Below, piece by piece: positions 42,873 through 51,501 of a DNA stretch of 64,000 bases. The position numbers were made by a program, and so were the translations under genes. Origin of the DNA: Gammaproteobacteria bacterium (GTDB lineage Bacteria; Pseudomonadota; Gammaproteobacteria; Pseudomonadales; Pseudohongiellaceae); contig VMDC01000013.1 in assembly GCA_008081045.1 (NCBI GenBank), positions 1 to 64,000 of the forward strand. The letters run 5' to 3'. Below the pieces are notes generated by a model. It did no database searches, was not told the origin of the DNA, and saw nothing but the letters and a program-made list of their open reading frames with translations. Each line of letters opens with the position of its first letter. Positions within the stretch are counted from its first letter, which is position 1.

Positions 42873-43808
42873 TCACTCGGACACGTGTACAGTTACATAG
42901 CCATCATGATAGAGCCCGCCGTCGTCAGCACGCGCCCACAGAACGTAGGAGCCTGGCTCGTCAAAAGTCACTTCGACCTCGTATAGGCCGTCTTCAGGAA
43001 CCTCTGGAGGGAGCCAGAGCGCACCCCAAGGCGAATTCGCCGAGGTTCGAGTATCTTCCCAGGGCTTTGGCAGCGGAGGGTTGAAAGTCGCATTGCCCTC
43101 ACCACGGTACACGTTCCAGGAAAGAAACAGGCCGTTGACCTTGCCGACGGTAACCCGAGAAGGAGGGCGCTCCATGCGGCGCTTGAGTTCTTCAGCTGTG
43201 TTGCTGGAGTCTCTGCGCCGCTTGGGCAGGCCGTCATCCCAGACGCTGGTCACCAGTTTGATCGGCTCTCCAACGCGCGCAGTGCGTACGAGATCTCCCT
43301 GTACCATCACCACTGGCGGGACATTGGCTCGGGACTCAGGGCTGCTGGTCCCAGCGCCCAGTGATCCTGTTTCGGAAGCGATCACCATGTTGTCCACCAG
43401 ATAATCCTGGCGCAGCGTGGCGTAAGCTTTTCGTTCGACGCCATTGACGTTGAGGGTCCAGACCAGTTCACGGTCACCCCAGTCTGCCGGGACCGTCACT
43501 TCAAAGTTGAAGCGATTTCGCCGCGGGAGAAAGTGGGTGGGTTGGCCCCGATCGGCGTCACCGGGTGAAAAGAAATTATCCTCTCCAACCGGAACGGTAG
43601 GCTCTTCTTCCCAGTTTTCATTCATGTATCCAAACATGAAGCTGAACGTGCCGTCAGGATTGGGTCGCCAACCTTCAAAGGCTGGCTCGACATGCTGACC
43701 GCTGCGATAACTCTGTGCGGAGGCGGCAACAGGCGTTATCAGCAGCAAAAGAGCCAGTGTGCCGAGCACAGCGCGGAGGCTGTGCTGCTTTTGGTAGTAC
43801 TTACACAT
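42873..43808 (-). CDS. Conserved secreted protein next to the PHM/cytochrome gene
   Basis: A 311-residue protein with a signal peptide (VLGTLALLLLITPVAASA). It is beta-rich and hydrophilic: FEGWRPNPDGTFSFMFGYMN, PTHFLPRRNRFNFEVTVPAD, LVWTLNVNGVERKAYATLR, and a C-terminal Ig/cadherin-like part (DGLYEVEVTFDEPGSYVLWA). I recognise this type as a conserved hypothetical found in marine and soil proteobacteria, but no function is established. It follows the copper monooxygenase-like gene by only 19 bases on the same strand, so it likely works with it. No ribosome site is evident at the ATG. Confidence 0.75.
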   Translation of the reverse strand: MCKYYQKQHSLRAVLGTLALLLLITPVAASAQSYRSGQHVEPAFEGWRPNPDGTFSFMFGYMNENWEEEPTVPVGEDNFFSPGDADRGQPTHFLPRRNRFNFEVTVPADWGDRELVWTLNVNGVERKAYATLRQDYLVDNMVIASETGSLGAGTSSPESRANVPPVVMVQGDLVRTARVGEPIKLVTSVWDDGLPKRRRDSSNTAEELKRRMERPPSRVTVGKVNGLFLSWNVYRGEGNATFNPPLPKPWEDTRTSANSPWGALWLPPEVPEDGLYEVEVTFDEPGSYVLWARADDGGLYHDGYVTVHVSE

Positions 43809-43827
43809 ACTTGGTCAACCAGAACAC

Positions 43828-45267
43828 TCAGTCGTCGTCGCTGGCGGCGGTTTGTGCGCTGCCGTCGGCGTCAGCCAGAGGGGCAACCAGGGGCGCACCG
43901 CAAAGCGGGCAGCCGATGACGTGATCGTTCGGGCCGAGGTTGAGTGACTGTCGCCTTTCTTCCATGGCCTCGTAGAACTGTTCATCAGTCATCGTGACGC
44001 GAATGCCAAGATCGATAAACATGTTGGTCACCGAGCGGTTGCCTGAACCCTGCCAGTTCCGCGGATCCGGAACGTTCGGATTGGATTCTGTGTTGTTCAT
44101 GTATCCAACAATGTGGAGGATCGTGCCTTTAGGGAGCAGGGGTGCGGCATCCTCGGCGTAGGGGTAGCCGCGAACCCAGTTATGGTCGTAACCCACGCAT
44201 GACAGGGTTTCAACCGTGTAGCCCCAGATTGCCTCCAGGCACATCCGCTCACCCGGAGCATGAAGATGAGGCTCGAAGGTGATCACTTTCGTGTGCTGCT
44301 CTAAAACGGTGTAGGCATGCAGTTCCTGGTCCTTTTTGTTGCCTTGGATGCTGATGTCTACGCCATTGCCGAGGCCGATGAAGGCGTTCTGATATTTCGG
44401 CTTGTAGTCTTTGTCGTGGAATCTGAAACCGACTTCCAAGTGGCCTACCGTGTCGACGCCATTGGAGTGCAGATGTACGGAATCTGAAACAATCCAGGAA
44501 CCCGCTTTGAGCAGGCGGCCCGCTTCTTCGTCGAATATGTCAGCGTTTCGACCCACTTCGTGAACCGGCCAGGGGATGGAGAGTCCGGGGACGCGCTCGC
44601 CGTTCTCATCCATCTGGGCAGTGGCCCAGATCATGTGATGGAAAATGTAGCGACCACCAACCGTCTCGCGCCCGGTGCCTGCGCTGGGCACGTCATTGAC
44701 CTCGATCACTTCAACCGACTTCACATAGCGGTCTTCGGTCAGGCCAGTAGGTGCGGAAGGAATCTCACCCCACCAATCCGGAGTGCCCGCGAGTTTGGTG
44801 ATGTCGTCCATCACCACAACCAGATCGGGCTCTCCCGCGCGCCATTTGATGCTGTCGTCGAAGACCAGCGGTTCTGGCGCATCAGCGATGTCACCCTTCG
44901 GAGTGCCGGAACGGGCCCAGGTTGATATTGCAGCCAGCTCCTCATCGCTCAGCGAAGGATCGTCTTTATAGTCCTGAATGCCGATATCTTTCTCCATGTA
45001 CCAGGGTGGCATGGCGCCGGCTCTGTCCCGCAGTCCGGTCTTGTATTCGATCAGCCCTGCATACGGGGCGACCTGCTCGTAGGTCACCAGAGGCATAGGG
45101 CCTGCACCACCGTCTCTGTGGCAGCTCTGGCAGCTGCGCTGGAGGATGGGTTCAATGTCCTTGTGGAATGTGACTTCTTCCGATTGGGCCAGCAAGGCGG
45201 CGGGCATGGACAGCAGTGCTGCCGCTGCGGCGCTCGCGAGCGTAGAAATCGACAGTGTGATGCGCAT
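43828..45267 (-). CDS. Cytochrome c fused to a PHM-type type II copper monooxygenase fold
   Basis: A 479-residue exported protein (signal peptide residues 1-27). CQSCH at 46-50 is a c-heme site, with Met in GAMPPW (86) as probable sixth ligand. The rest follows the two-domain PHM/DBH pattern: HHM at 210-212 and H267 in VHLHSNG (site resembling CuH), HLH at 334-336 and M390 in HIVGYMNNT (site resembling CuM). GCPLCGAP near 453 adds a CxxC. Known members hydroxylate C-H bonds using copper, O2 and an electron donor (ascorbate in animals). Here the covalent heme could deliver electrons directly. GAGGAGTAGCGATT precedes the ATG. Confidence 0.82.
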   Translation of the reverse strand: MRITLSISTLASAAAAALLSMPAALLAQSEEVTFHKDIEPILQRSCQSCHRDGGAGPMPLVTYEQVAPYAGLIEYKTGLRDRAGAMPPWYMEKDIGIQDYKDDPSLSDEELAAISTWARSGTPKGDIADAPEPLVFDDSIKWRAGEPDLVVVMDDITKLAGTPDWWGEIPSAPTGLTEDRYVKSVEVIEVNDVPSAGTGRETVGGRYIFHHMIWATAQMDENGERVPGLSIPWPVHEVGRNADIFDEEAGRLLKAGSWIVSDSVHLHSNGVDTVGHLEVGFRFHDKDYKPKYQNAFIGLGNGVDISIQGNKKDQELHAYTVLEQHTKVITFEPHLHAPGERMCLEAIWGYTVETLSCVGYDHNWVRGYPYAEDAAPLLPKGTILHIVGYMNNTESNPNVPDPRNWQGSGNRSVTNMFIDLGIRVTMTDEQFYEAMEERRQSLNLGPNDHVIGCPLCGAPLVAPLADADGSAQTAASDDD

Positions 45268-45460
45268 AATCGCTACTCCTCATAGCTTGGGGGTACGTCA
45301 GACGCTGGGTGAACCAGCATAGTTTAACGGAGCCGAGTCTAACATAAGTCGTGTTTATTTGAACTTTTAAAATGCCTTTTCGTATATAAAAACAACATCT
45401 TATCGTCGATGATGGGGCTAAATTTCGCAGTTATAAATTACTGATTTTTAAAAACCCGCC
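45268..45460. promoter_or_regulatory. AT-rich promoter region of the cytochrome/monooxygenase gene
   Basis: The stretch 45340-45452 is strikingly AT-rich (TTTTAAAATGCC, TATATAAAAACAAC, TTATAAATTACTGATTTTTAAAAA) compared with its neighbours. It separates the SURF1 gene from the monooxygenase gene and probably holds the latter's promoter. I cannot fix the hexamers. Confidence 0.5.
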
Positions 45461-46264
45461 TTAACGGCCTGAATCGGCGGTATCAGCAACGGCGGGGTCA
45501 GTCCCTTTCAGCAGTGTCCAGAGGTTGCTACTCGCCAGTAGCGCGATGAAGAGCACTGCCAGGCCGAAGCTGAACCACTGAACGGCGTAAGACAGATTCT
45601 GGTTTATTGCAGGCTGCACCGCCGGCCAGTGCCTTGTCAGCGTGCCAGGCTGGTCGGCGGTGATGCGCACAGTGAAAGGGAACAGGGGTTCGCCGAGAAT
45701 TGCTGAGAGGGTGTCTACGTCCAGGGTGCGGATTCGCAAGGGCCACTGACTGGCGTCAATGGTGTTTTCGATCGCACGAATATTCCCGGAAGGCACGAAT
45801 ATCTGTGCATCAATCTCCACCGGCCCGGTCACAGGGCGGGTGAAAGGAGGGGTATCAGGTGGCAGGATTCCCGTAGTCCAGCCTCGATGTACCAGAACCA
45901 ACCGGTTGTTGCTGCTCAGCCTCAGGGGCGTTACCACGCCATAGCCGATTTGACTCTCATAGAACTCTGCGAGCAGCAGGATCGTGCGCTCATTCCAGTA
46001 TTCACCGACGAGTTTGACGTGGCGGTTTTGCAGCTCTGGATTAGCTGCATGTAAATGGCCGGGAGGTATCGATTCAATTGGTTCGGCATTGATTTGAAGC
46101 TCTGCCAGCAATTCGTTCTGAGCATCGACTTTTTCCGCCGCGCGGTCCAGCTGCCACAGTCCCAGACGCATGAAGGTGGCTGCGGTTATCACGACGCAGG
46201 TGGCAAGCAACCAGTTGATGCGGATACGGAAACTGCCAAACGTGTAGTTTTTTCTTAATTCCAT
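45461..46264 (-). CDS. SURF1 family cytochrome oxidase assembly protein
   Basis: A 267-residue inner-membrane protein with two transmembrane helices: residues 14-34 (INWLLATCVVITAATFMRLG) and 235-255 (AVQWFSFGLAVLFIALL), flanking a periplasmic domain. Signatures: RLGLWQLDRAAEKV, RHVKLVGEYWNERTILL, VVTPLRLSSNNRLVLVHRGW, and NLSYAVQWFSFGLA. SURF1 helps insert heme a into cytochrome aa3 oxidase. No oxidase subunit gene is near; instead it is embedded between the DUF6644-like pair and the copper monooxygenase gene, which suggests a heme-handling role for that set. Confidence 0.9.
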   Translation of the reverse strand: MELRKNYTFGSFRIRINWLLATCVVITAATFMRLGLWQLDRAAEKVDAQNELLAELQINAEPIESIPPGHLHAANPELQNRHVKLVGEYWNERTILLLAEFYESQIGYGVVTPLRLSSNNRLVLVHRGWTTGILPPDTPPFTRPVTGPVEIDAQIFVPSGNIRAIENTIDASQWPLRIRTLDVDTLSAILGEPLFPFTVRITADQPGTLTRHWPAVQPAINQNLSYAVQWFSFGLAVLFIALLASSNLWTLLKGTDPAVADTADSGR

Positions 46265-46340
46265 GAATTCTCTAGCACGGTAAATGGATAAGGCCTGTAG
46301 CCCTGGCGGTTTACGGGCGGTAGTTGAACTTGGATTGCTC

Positions 46341-46847
46341 TCAGCACCAGAAGCACCAGTGGTAAGGCGGGCGATAGTAGGTGATCAACCGGCCGCAGGC
46401 GATAATAGCGCACCAAGCAAGCAGAGAAACTGCGCCAATGAGCTTTGCGCGCCCGCGGACCGCCTGAAAATCGGCAGTGGCCCGGACCTCTGTGCTACAG
46501 GTGGTATAGAACCAGAGCACGTTGCATCCTGCCAGCAACATAAACCCCAGTTTGGTTTGAAATGCGGGATTATAGAGATACTGATCGGGTGCGCTGCTGA
46601 GGAACATCGTGCCGGTCACCACGTTGAGTGCGTAACCGAAAACGCCAACAGGAACCAGCCGATGAAGGTGACGATACGCAATGCCGGAGCCCAGGCCAAG
46701 CATGCGTAAGTCGAAAACACCCACGGTGCCGATCAGCAGGCTTAACCCAAAAAAGTGCAGTGATTCCACGACCGGCCATCCCCAGGGTGAGTGCATGAAA
46801 TCGAAAATTCCGGTTTCGTGGGAAAATGCCAGCAGAGCTTGTTCCAT
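46341..46847 (-). CDS. DUF6644-like membrane protein B1
   Basis: A 168-residue protein with about five transmembrane helices. VVESLHFFGLSLLIGTVGVF carries the family's first-helix His, then DLRMLGLGSG; LHRLVPVGVFGYALNVVTG carries the second His before the TG motif; ACGRLITYYRP is the C-terminal GR-I motif. The last residues (YHWCFWC) are Cys- and aromatic-rich. It lacks the third-helix FH of A1 and A2 (LWFY instead). It is the middle gene of a minus-strand run with B2 and SURF1. Confidence 0.7.
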   Translation of the reverse strand: MEQALLAFSHETGIFDFMHSPWGWPVVESLHFFGLSLLIGTVGVFDLRMLGLGSGIAYRHLHRLVPVGVFGYALNVVTGTMFLSSAPDQYLYNPAFQTKLGFMLLAGCNVLWFYTTCSTEVRATADFQAVRGRAKLIGAVSLLAWCAIIACGRLITYYRPPYHWCFWC

Positions 46848-46874
46848 GTCGAGTAAATGACCCCTCGGGCAGGA

Positions 46875-47339
46875 TTAGAAATAGCGGGAAGCCAGCAGTA
46901 CAGAATGCGTGTAGGCCAGAAACCGGCCGGCTCCGATAGTCACCACCCAGCATGCCAGCATGGCAAACGCGGTCGGAGCCTCATTGGAAGGTTCATCATC
47001 CGGCGGTGGTTGATGGTTTGCAATCTGGCAGCGCATTGAGCGCTGCAGCCGTCGGGTGATCAGCAGACCTGCGCTCAGTGCTGTGAACTTCAGATAAAAC
47101 ACCGGATTGGTCAACGCCTTGGCTGGATATGCGATTAGGAGCGCCACGCCGGAGACGAAAATCAGCCCTACCGCCCACCAGTGTAGCGTAAAAAAAGGCT
47201 CAAAGCGTTTGTTGAGCAGGCTGGGAATCAGCCCCAGCAAACTGAATGCCAGTGCCAGATTAACCCCGACGACGAAAGCCATCGCCAGCGAGTGTAAAGT
47301 CAGAGAGCTGAAAAAGGCGACACCGGATTCGCGCAGCAA
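46875..47339 (-). CDS. DUF6644-like membrane protein B2 (start uncertain)
   Basis: From TTG 47339 the product is 154 residues with four to five transmembrane helices: SSLTLHSLAMAFVVGVNLAL (first-helix His), FFTLHWWAVGLIFVSGVALL (second His) and GAGRFLAYTHSVLL (GR motif). The frame is open upstream to a TAG at 47412-47414, and the extra residues (LYLLATLEETG, then LSILLRES) align with the start of protein A1 (IYNLAVWLDDTEW). There is no ATG, GTG or TTG further up, only CTG 47381 and ATT 47384 behind GGAAG at 47390-47394. The true start is thus probably non-canonical or the sequence carries an error. Confidence 0.65.
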   Translation of the reverse strand: MLRESGVAFFSSLTLHSLAMAFVVGVNLALAFSLLGLIPSLLNKRFEPFFTLHWWAVGLIFVSGVALLIAYPAKALTNPVFYLKFTALSAGLLITRRLQRSMRCQIANHQPPPDDEPSNEAPTAFAMLACWVVTIGAGRFLAYTHSVLLASRYF

Positions 47340-47595
47340 GATGCTGAGGCCGGTCTCTTCTAGGGTTGCTAATAAATACAGAATGTTTGCTTCCGGGATT
47401 GCTGTGGGGTCCTAGGGAGCTGCTGATTATAAAGCTTTACTGACACAAAAGTGAGTCTGGAAAGCTTTGCGCTGACCCGGCTTCCGGTTCGGGGCTTATG
47501 GATGCTAGGGAGGAAAGGCGACTTAAAGGGCGGTGTTGCGGGCTGAAGCCTGTGCTAGTATTTTTAACGAGTCCCACAATGAGAAAAATAAAGAG

Positions 47596-48426
47596 ATGCC
47601 TATGCTCCAGCTCATCAGTCACCGCACCAAATCGTTATTGATCAGATCCGGTCTGAGTCTGACACTGCTTGTAGTGGGTTCGCTCGCTGCTGCTCAGGAT
47701 ATTCCGAGAACGGCCGACGGGCGGCCAGATTTCAACGGTATCTGGCAGGCTATCAACACGGCTAATTGGGACGTCGAGCCTCACGCTGCAGGCTTCGGCC
47801 CTCTGGTGGCAGCGGGTGCCATCGGAGCGATTCCGGCGGGTCTGGGTATCGTTGAGGGAGATGAAATTCCATACACCCCTGAAGCCCGTGCGCAGCAGCA
47901 GGAAAACAAGTCAGATTGGCTGTCTAATGATCCGCTGGTCAAATGCTATATGCCGGGGGTTCCCCGGGCGAATTATCTGCCTTTTCCATTTCAGATTGTG
48001 CAGTCAACCGATCACATCATCTTTGCCTATGAGTTCGCCAGTGCAAGTCGCATTGTCTACGTCGATCAGCCGGATTTTGAGGCGCCGATTCTGAGCTGGA
48101 TGGGTCATAATCTGGCGCGCTTTGAAGGCGACACGCTCGTGATTGAGGTGACTGATCAGGTGCCTGACACCTGGTTGGATCATGCTGGAAATCATCATAC
48201 GGATGCGCTTCGTGTCACCGAGCGATATACCCACCTCGGGCCGAACGTGATCCAGTATGAGGCGACCCTCGAAGACCCGAATGTCTACACCCGTCCCTGG
48301 AAAGTCAGTTTTCCGCTGTACCGCCGCCTTGATGACAACATGCAGCTGCTTGAATTCAAGTGTGTCGAATTTACCGAGGAGTTGCTCTACGGACATCTGC
48401 GAAAGGGTGCAGACAGCAACAACTAA
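47596..48426 (+). CDS. Conserved secreted protein (PDFNGIW type)
   Basis: A 276-residue exported protein. Signal peptide SLLIRSGLSLTLLVVGSLAA, then QDIPRTADGRPDFNGIWQAI, a start common to a large group of uncharacterised exported proteins in proteobacteria and acidobacteria. Further conserved-looking parts: CYMPGVPRANYLPFPFQIV, IVYVDQPDFEAP and LVIEVTDQVPDTWLDHAGN with HHTDALRVTERY, suggesting a beta-rich small-molecule binding or lyase-like fold. ATG 47596 follows AAAGAG. It diverges from the DUF6644/SURF1 run, sharing the intergenic region. Function unknown. Confidence 0.72.
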   Translation: MPMLQLISHRTKSLLIRSGLSLTLLVVGSLAAAQDIPRTADGRPDFNGIWQAINTANWDVEPHAAGFGPLVAAGAIGAIPAGLGIVEGDEIPYTPEARAQQQENKSDWLSNDPLVKCYMPGVPRANYLPFPFQIVQSTDHIIFAYEFASASRIVYVDQPDFEAPILSWMGHNLARFEGDTLVIEVTDQVPDTWLDHAGNHHTDALRVTERYTHLGPNVIQYEATLEDPNVYTRPWKVSFPLYRRLDDNMQLLEFKCVEFTEELLYGHLRKGADSNN

Positions 48427-48600
48427 TTCGAACTGGTCTGCAGCGAGCCGCCAGCTGATGGATGGCCCGGGAACAGCAGATGGCGTATTGAATTGCGCAG
48501 GCTGCCTCAGGCAGCGATCAGGAATGCTGTTGTTGCGGGCTCTTTGCAGGTTTTTACAAGCACTGATGAATCAGTCAAGGGCAGGGGGTGCCGGTTTCCG

Positions 48601-49152
48601 ATGAGCGGTCTGGGTCAATTTGATGCGGGTTATAACAGCGCGCAGGATCGGATTTTACTGCGAATCACCAACACGGCCGGAGAAGAGTACCGGCTCTGGT
48701 TAACGCGCCGTTTTTGTCTCAGTATGCTGGGCGATTTCAAAGTCAAAGTAAGTGCCTATCGACTCCCCGCTGAGGGAGTAGATGAGAGCAGTGCAGACAG
48801 TTCGGTAGCGGTAGCGGGGAGTGCCGGAGCGGCGACGGTTATGCAGGCCGATATCCAGCAGGAGCTGGTCGCGTCTCAGCAGGACTTCGGGCAGGCATTT
48901 CGTCCAGGTGAGCAGTTTCCGCTCGGTGAGCAGGGCGAACTGGTCAAGCGGGTAGATCTCACGCCGAATGGGAAGGGGGCAGGGACTCATGCCCTGAGCT
49001 TTCAGTCAGTCCAGGGGCAAGCGCTGACGATCGCAGTAACGCCGGAACTGCTGAATTCGATATTTGAGGTCATAGAGCGGGTGACGCAGCAGGCGGATTG
49101 GGGGCTGGTAACGACAGCTGCCAGTATGGCGAAGTCGGCAACCCTGCAATGA
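48601..49152 (+). CDS. Hypothetical protein
   Basis: A 183-residue cytoplasmic-looking protein; ATG 48601 chosen because residues before it in the frame from 48493 look unnatural. DAGYNSAQDRILLRITNTAG and EEYRLWLTRRFCLSML form a beta hairpin followed by a helix; residues 60-85 are low complexity (Ser/Ala). The C terminus (QALTIAVTPELLNSIFEVIE) is another conserved-looking strand-helix. I do not recognise a named family. It stands alone between the exported protein and the convergent M20 peptidase gene. Confidence 0.6.
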   Translation: MSGLGQFDAGYNSAQDRILLRITNTAGEEYRLWLTRRFCLSMLGDFKVKVSAYRLPAEGVDESSADSSVAVAGSAGAATVMQADIQQELVASQQDFGQAFRPGEQFPLGEQGELVKRVDLTPNGKGAGTHALSFQSVQGQALTIAVTPELLNSIFEVIERVTQQADWGLVTTAASMAKSATLQ

Positions 49153-49249
49153 GCTGACTTTTCTGACGGCCTGCTCTCCGGACGAACATGATGCACCGCC
49201 TGAATCCCGGAGTATCCAACCAGGGCGGTCTCGCGCCGCTGACAGAGTG

Positions 49250-50581
49250 CTAGTTGTCTGTCTCTTCCAGAAGGGGCTCGCTGACACCCTCAATGCCGGC
49301 CAGCGCCAGCAGCGTCAGCAGCAGCATTTGCGGGCCCTGATGTGAGTTGACCGGACTGAACCACTCGTCGGGCGAATGCGCACCGCCGCCATCACCGCCG
49401 CCGGCAATTGTTATTGCAGGGATGTTCAGCGACATGGGTACGTTGGAGTCGGTGCTGGAAATCCCGAGTCCGGTGAGTTCGATACCAAGTGCGTCGAATG
49501 CCATGGCCGCAGCCTGCACCACAGAACTGCTCGGGTCGGTGCGACCAACAGGTCTGTCACCTATCAGTTTAAACTCGACGCTGATCAGATTCTGACCCCA
49601 GCGCGCGTTTTCTTCGCTGACTGCGGTGAGTGCGGCTGCCTTCGCTTCGCGTTCAAGAAGCGCCAGCGAGGATCTGTCATTCGAGCGCATGTCCAGTGCG
49701 AATACCGCATCAGCAGCGATCGAGTTGACTGAAGTCCCGCCATCCACGGTGCCAACAGTAAACGTGGTTTTCGGGAATCGTGGCGTTTGCAGCTCGGCTA
49801 TTTTAGCAATCGCCCGCCCCATGGCGTGAATCGCGCTAGGCAGCCCAAAGGCACCGAAAGAGTGACCACCCGGGCCTTTAAAAATGAATTCAAAGCGCCG
49901 GCTGCCAGTGCCGCCATTGGTTATGCGCTGCAGCCTGACTCCGTCCACGGAGATAAAGCCGTCCACTTCCGGGTGGTCCCGAAACAGGGCTTTGATACCT
50001 CGTAAATCGCCACGTCCTTCCTCACCGACATTACCTGAAAAAATTAAATCCGCCTGAGTGGTAAGGTCACTCTCATTCAGAACATCTAAAGTAGAGAGCA
50101 AGGTCGCCAGCCCTCGGGTATCATCTCCGATACCGGGTGCGTAATAGCGGCCATCCCGGAAATTGACAGTGGTATCGATGTCTGCGGGAAAGACTGTGTC
50201 CAAGTGGGCTGCGATGAGCAGGGTCGCCCCCCCACCCGTCCCCGGACGCTTGGCGACAACATTGCCCTCTTCATCAATGTACGCATCAGGAAAACCACGT
50301 TCCTTGATGCGCTCCAGAAAATATTCGGCGCGACGGGACTCCTGAAAGGGCGGGGCGGGGATTTCTGTTAGCCGGATTTGTTCTGCAACCGCTTCAGGTT
50401 CTCTGACTTCCAATTGTCTGAGCGCCTGCTGGACGCGGCTGTCGGAGCGGACCGCGTCGAACTGTGTGACCATTACCGGGTCAAGCTCGACAATCCTCTG
50501 CCCGGACGAAGTGGTGCTTTGAGCCCAGGACGGTGAGTGAAGCAGCAGGCTGAGTGCTAGCAGAGCTGGTAATTTTGGCAC
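49250..50581 (-). CDS. Exported M20 family metallopeptidase
   Basis: A 443-residue protein. Signal peptide LPALLALSLLLHSPSWAQ. M20 zinc site: IAAHLDTVFP (His, Asp), APGIGDDTRGLATLL (bridging Asp), NVGEEGRGDLRGIK (catalytic Glu and second-metal Glu) and GGGAHSPDEWF (last His). The lid/dimerisation domain lies near residues 215-330 (GPGGHSFGAFG). Most similar in layout to PepT/ArgE-like tripeptidase or carboxypeptidase members. Start is GTG with AGAGAGG eight bases upstream. Periplasmic peptide turnover is the likely role. Confidence 0.88.
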   Translation of the reverse strand: MPKLPALLALSLLLHSPSWAQSTTSSGQRIVELDPVMVTQFDAVRSDSRVQQALRQLEVREPEAVAEQIRLTEIPAPPFQESRRAEYFLERIKERGFPDAYIDEEGNVVAKRPGTGGGATLLIAAHLDTVFPADIDTTVNFRDGRYYAPGIGDDTRGLATLLSTLDVLNESDLTTQADLIFSGNVGEEGRGDLRGIKALFRDHPEVDGFISVDGVRLQRITNGGTGSRRFEFIFKGPGGHSFGAFGLPSAIHAMGRAIAKIAELQTPRFPKTTFTVGTVDGGTSVNSIAADAVFALDMRSNDRSSLALLEREAKAAALTAVSEENARWGQNLISVEFKLIGDRPVGRTDPSSSVVQAAAMAFDALGIELTGLGISSTDSNVPMSLNIPAITIAGGGDGGGAHSPDEWFSPVNSHQGPQMLLLTLLALAGIEGVSEPLLEETDN

Positions 50582-50937
50582 AGTGGAATCCTCTCTGGGT
50601 TACTTGCGCAGTGCGGCATGGCCTGCAAGTTTGTCGGCGCTGTGTTTGAGCGGGCAGGCCGCAAGGCAGCGTCGCGAGATTATTGGTAATTCTGATTGAA
50701 AATAATCCTGGCCCCTTGCTGCACGAACCTTTGCCTCGCATGGGGCTCTACACTTCGGCGGATCTGCATAAGTAGTGGAGTATACCTTTTTCTCGGTCAG
50801 ATGAACCGGCCTGAGGTAACTACCATGCCGGGGCAGTATTCCCCCCAATATAGCTGCCAAGGAGTTTAACTGATGCCCGGATTTCTGCTGTCGCGCCATG
50901 AGTTTCCCCATGGGTTATTTCAGGCGATTCAGCCTGG
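50582..50937. other. Intergenic region with a doubtful 103-codon frame
   Basis: About 356 bases. A minus-strand frame at 50911-50600 (MGKLMARQQKSGHQLNSLAA...) has five Cys and no family likeness. It overlaps the M20 upstream region and I do not call it a gene. GTATACC at 50778-50784 and T-rich stretches may belong to a promoter. Otherwise nothing is seen. Confidence 0.4.
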
Positions 50938-51495
50938 TTAGGGCGCACCGTTTGCAGATCGCTGTCGCGTGAATGGCGCAATGGCTCTGTCTATGACGGA
51001 CAGCACTGTACTGACAATAAGTGCCCAGACCAGCAGATTCAGTCCAGACAAAACGAGGTCAGCAGCCCATTGAGTGTTTTCAAGCAGTCTTGCACAACTG
51101 ATTAACAAGAGGGGGCCGAAATAGAACACACCATTCCAGCGCCCCAGAAAGCTCATTCGCAAACTTTTCTGACGGTAGAGGAAATAGGAGTCCAGCACAT
51201 ACTGACTGAAGGCTACCGTAATCAGAATCGGCAAGAGTCCGGGTACGAGGCCGGCATAAGCCGCGCCGGCCAATCCTGAAGTTACGAAAAGAAAATCTGT
51301 TGCATGATCAAAAATCTGGCCGCGGGCAGACGCTGTGCCAAGGGCCCGTGCGATTTTTCCGTCTATATAATCACTGACAATTGCCGCAGAAAGACACAGT
51401 GCGAGTGCCCAGGCTGGCAGGAACTCACTGTTTGCCAATGCCCAGGCTACTGGCAGCGCCAGCAGCAGGCGGGAAAAGGTGAGCAGATTGGCCAT
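50938..51495 (-). CDS. CDP-alcohol phosphatidyltransferase family protein
   Basis: A 185-residue inner-membrane enzyme with four to six helices. The family motif D-G-x2-A-R-x8-G-x3-D-x3-D is present: YIDGKIARALG, then ASARGQIFDHATDF, supplying the divalent-metal aspartates. Such enzymes transfer a phosphatidyl or similar group from a CDP-alcohol to an acceptor alcohol (glycerol-3-phosphate, inositol phosphate, serine). It begins six bases after the end of the LPG-synthase-like gene, with which it is surely cotranscribed. The exact acceptor cannot be told. Confidence 0.85.
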   Translation of the reverse strand: MANLLTFSRLLLALPVAWALANSEFLPAWALALCLSAAIVSDYIDGKIARALGTASARGQIFDHATDFLFVTSGLAGAAYAGLVPGLLPILITVAFSQYVLDSYFLYRQKSLRMSFLGRWNGVFYFGPLLLISCARLLENTQWAADLVLSGLNLLVWALIVSTVLSVIDRAIAPFTRQRSANGAP

Positions 51496-51501
51496 GTAGA
51501 G

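Noticed and set aside
50600..50911. 103-codon minus-strand frame between the M20 peptidase and phosphatidyltransferase genes
   Set aside because: Cys-containing but no family resemblance and no clear ribosome site; listed only as a region.
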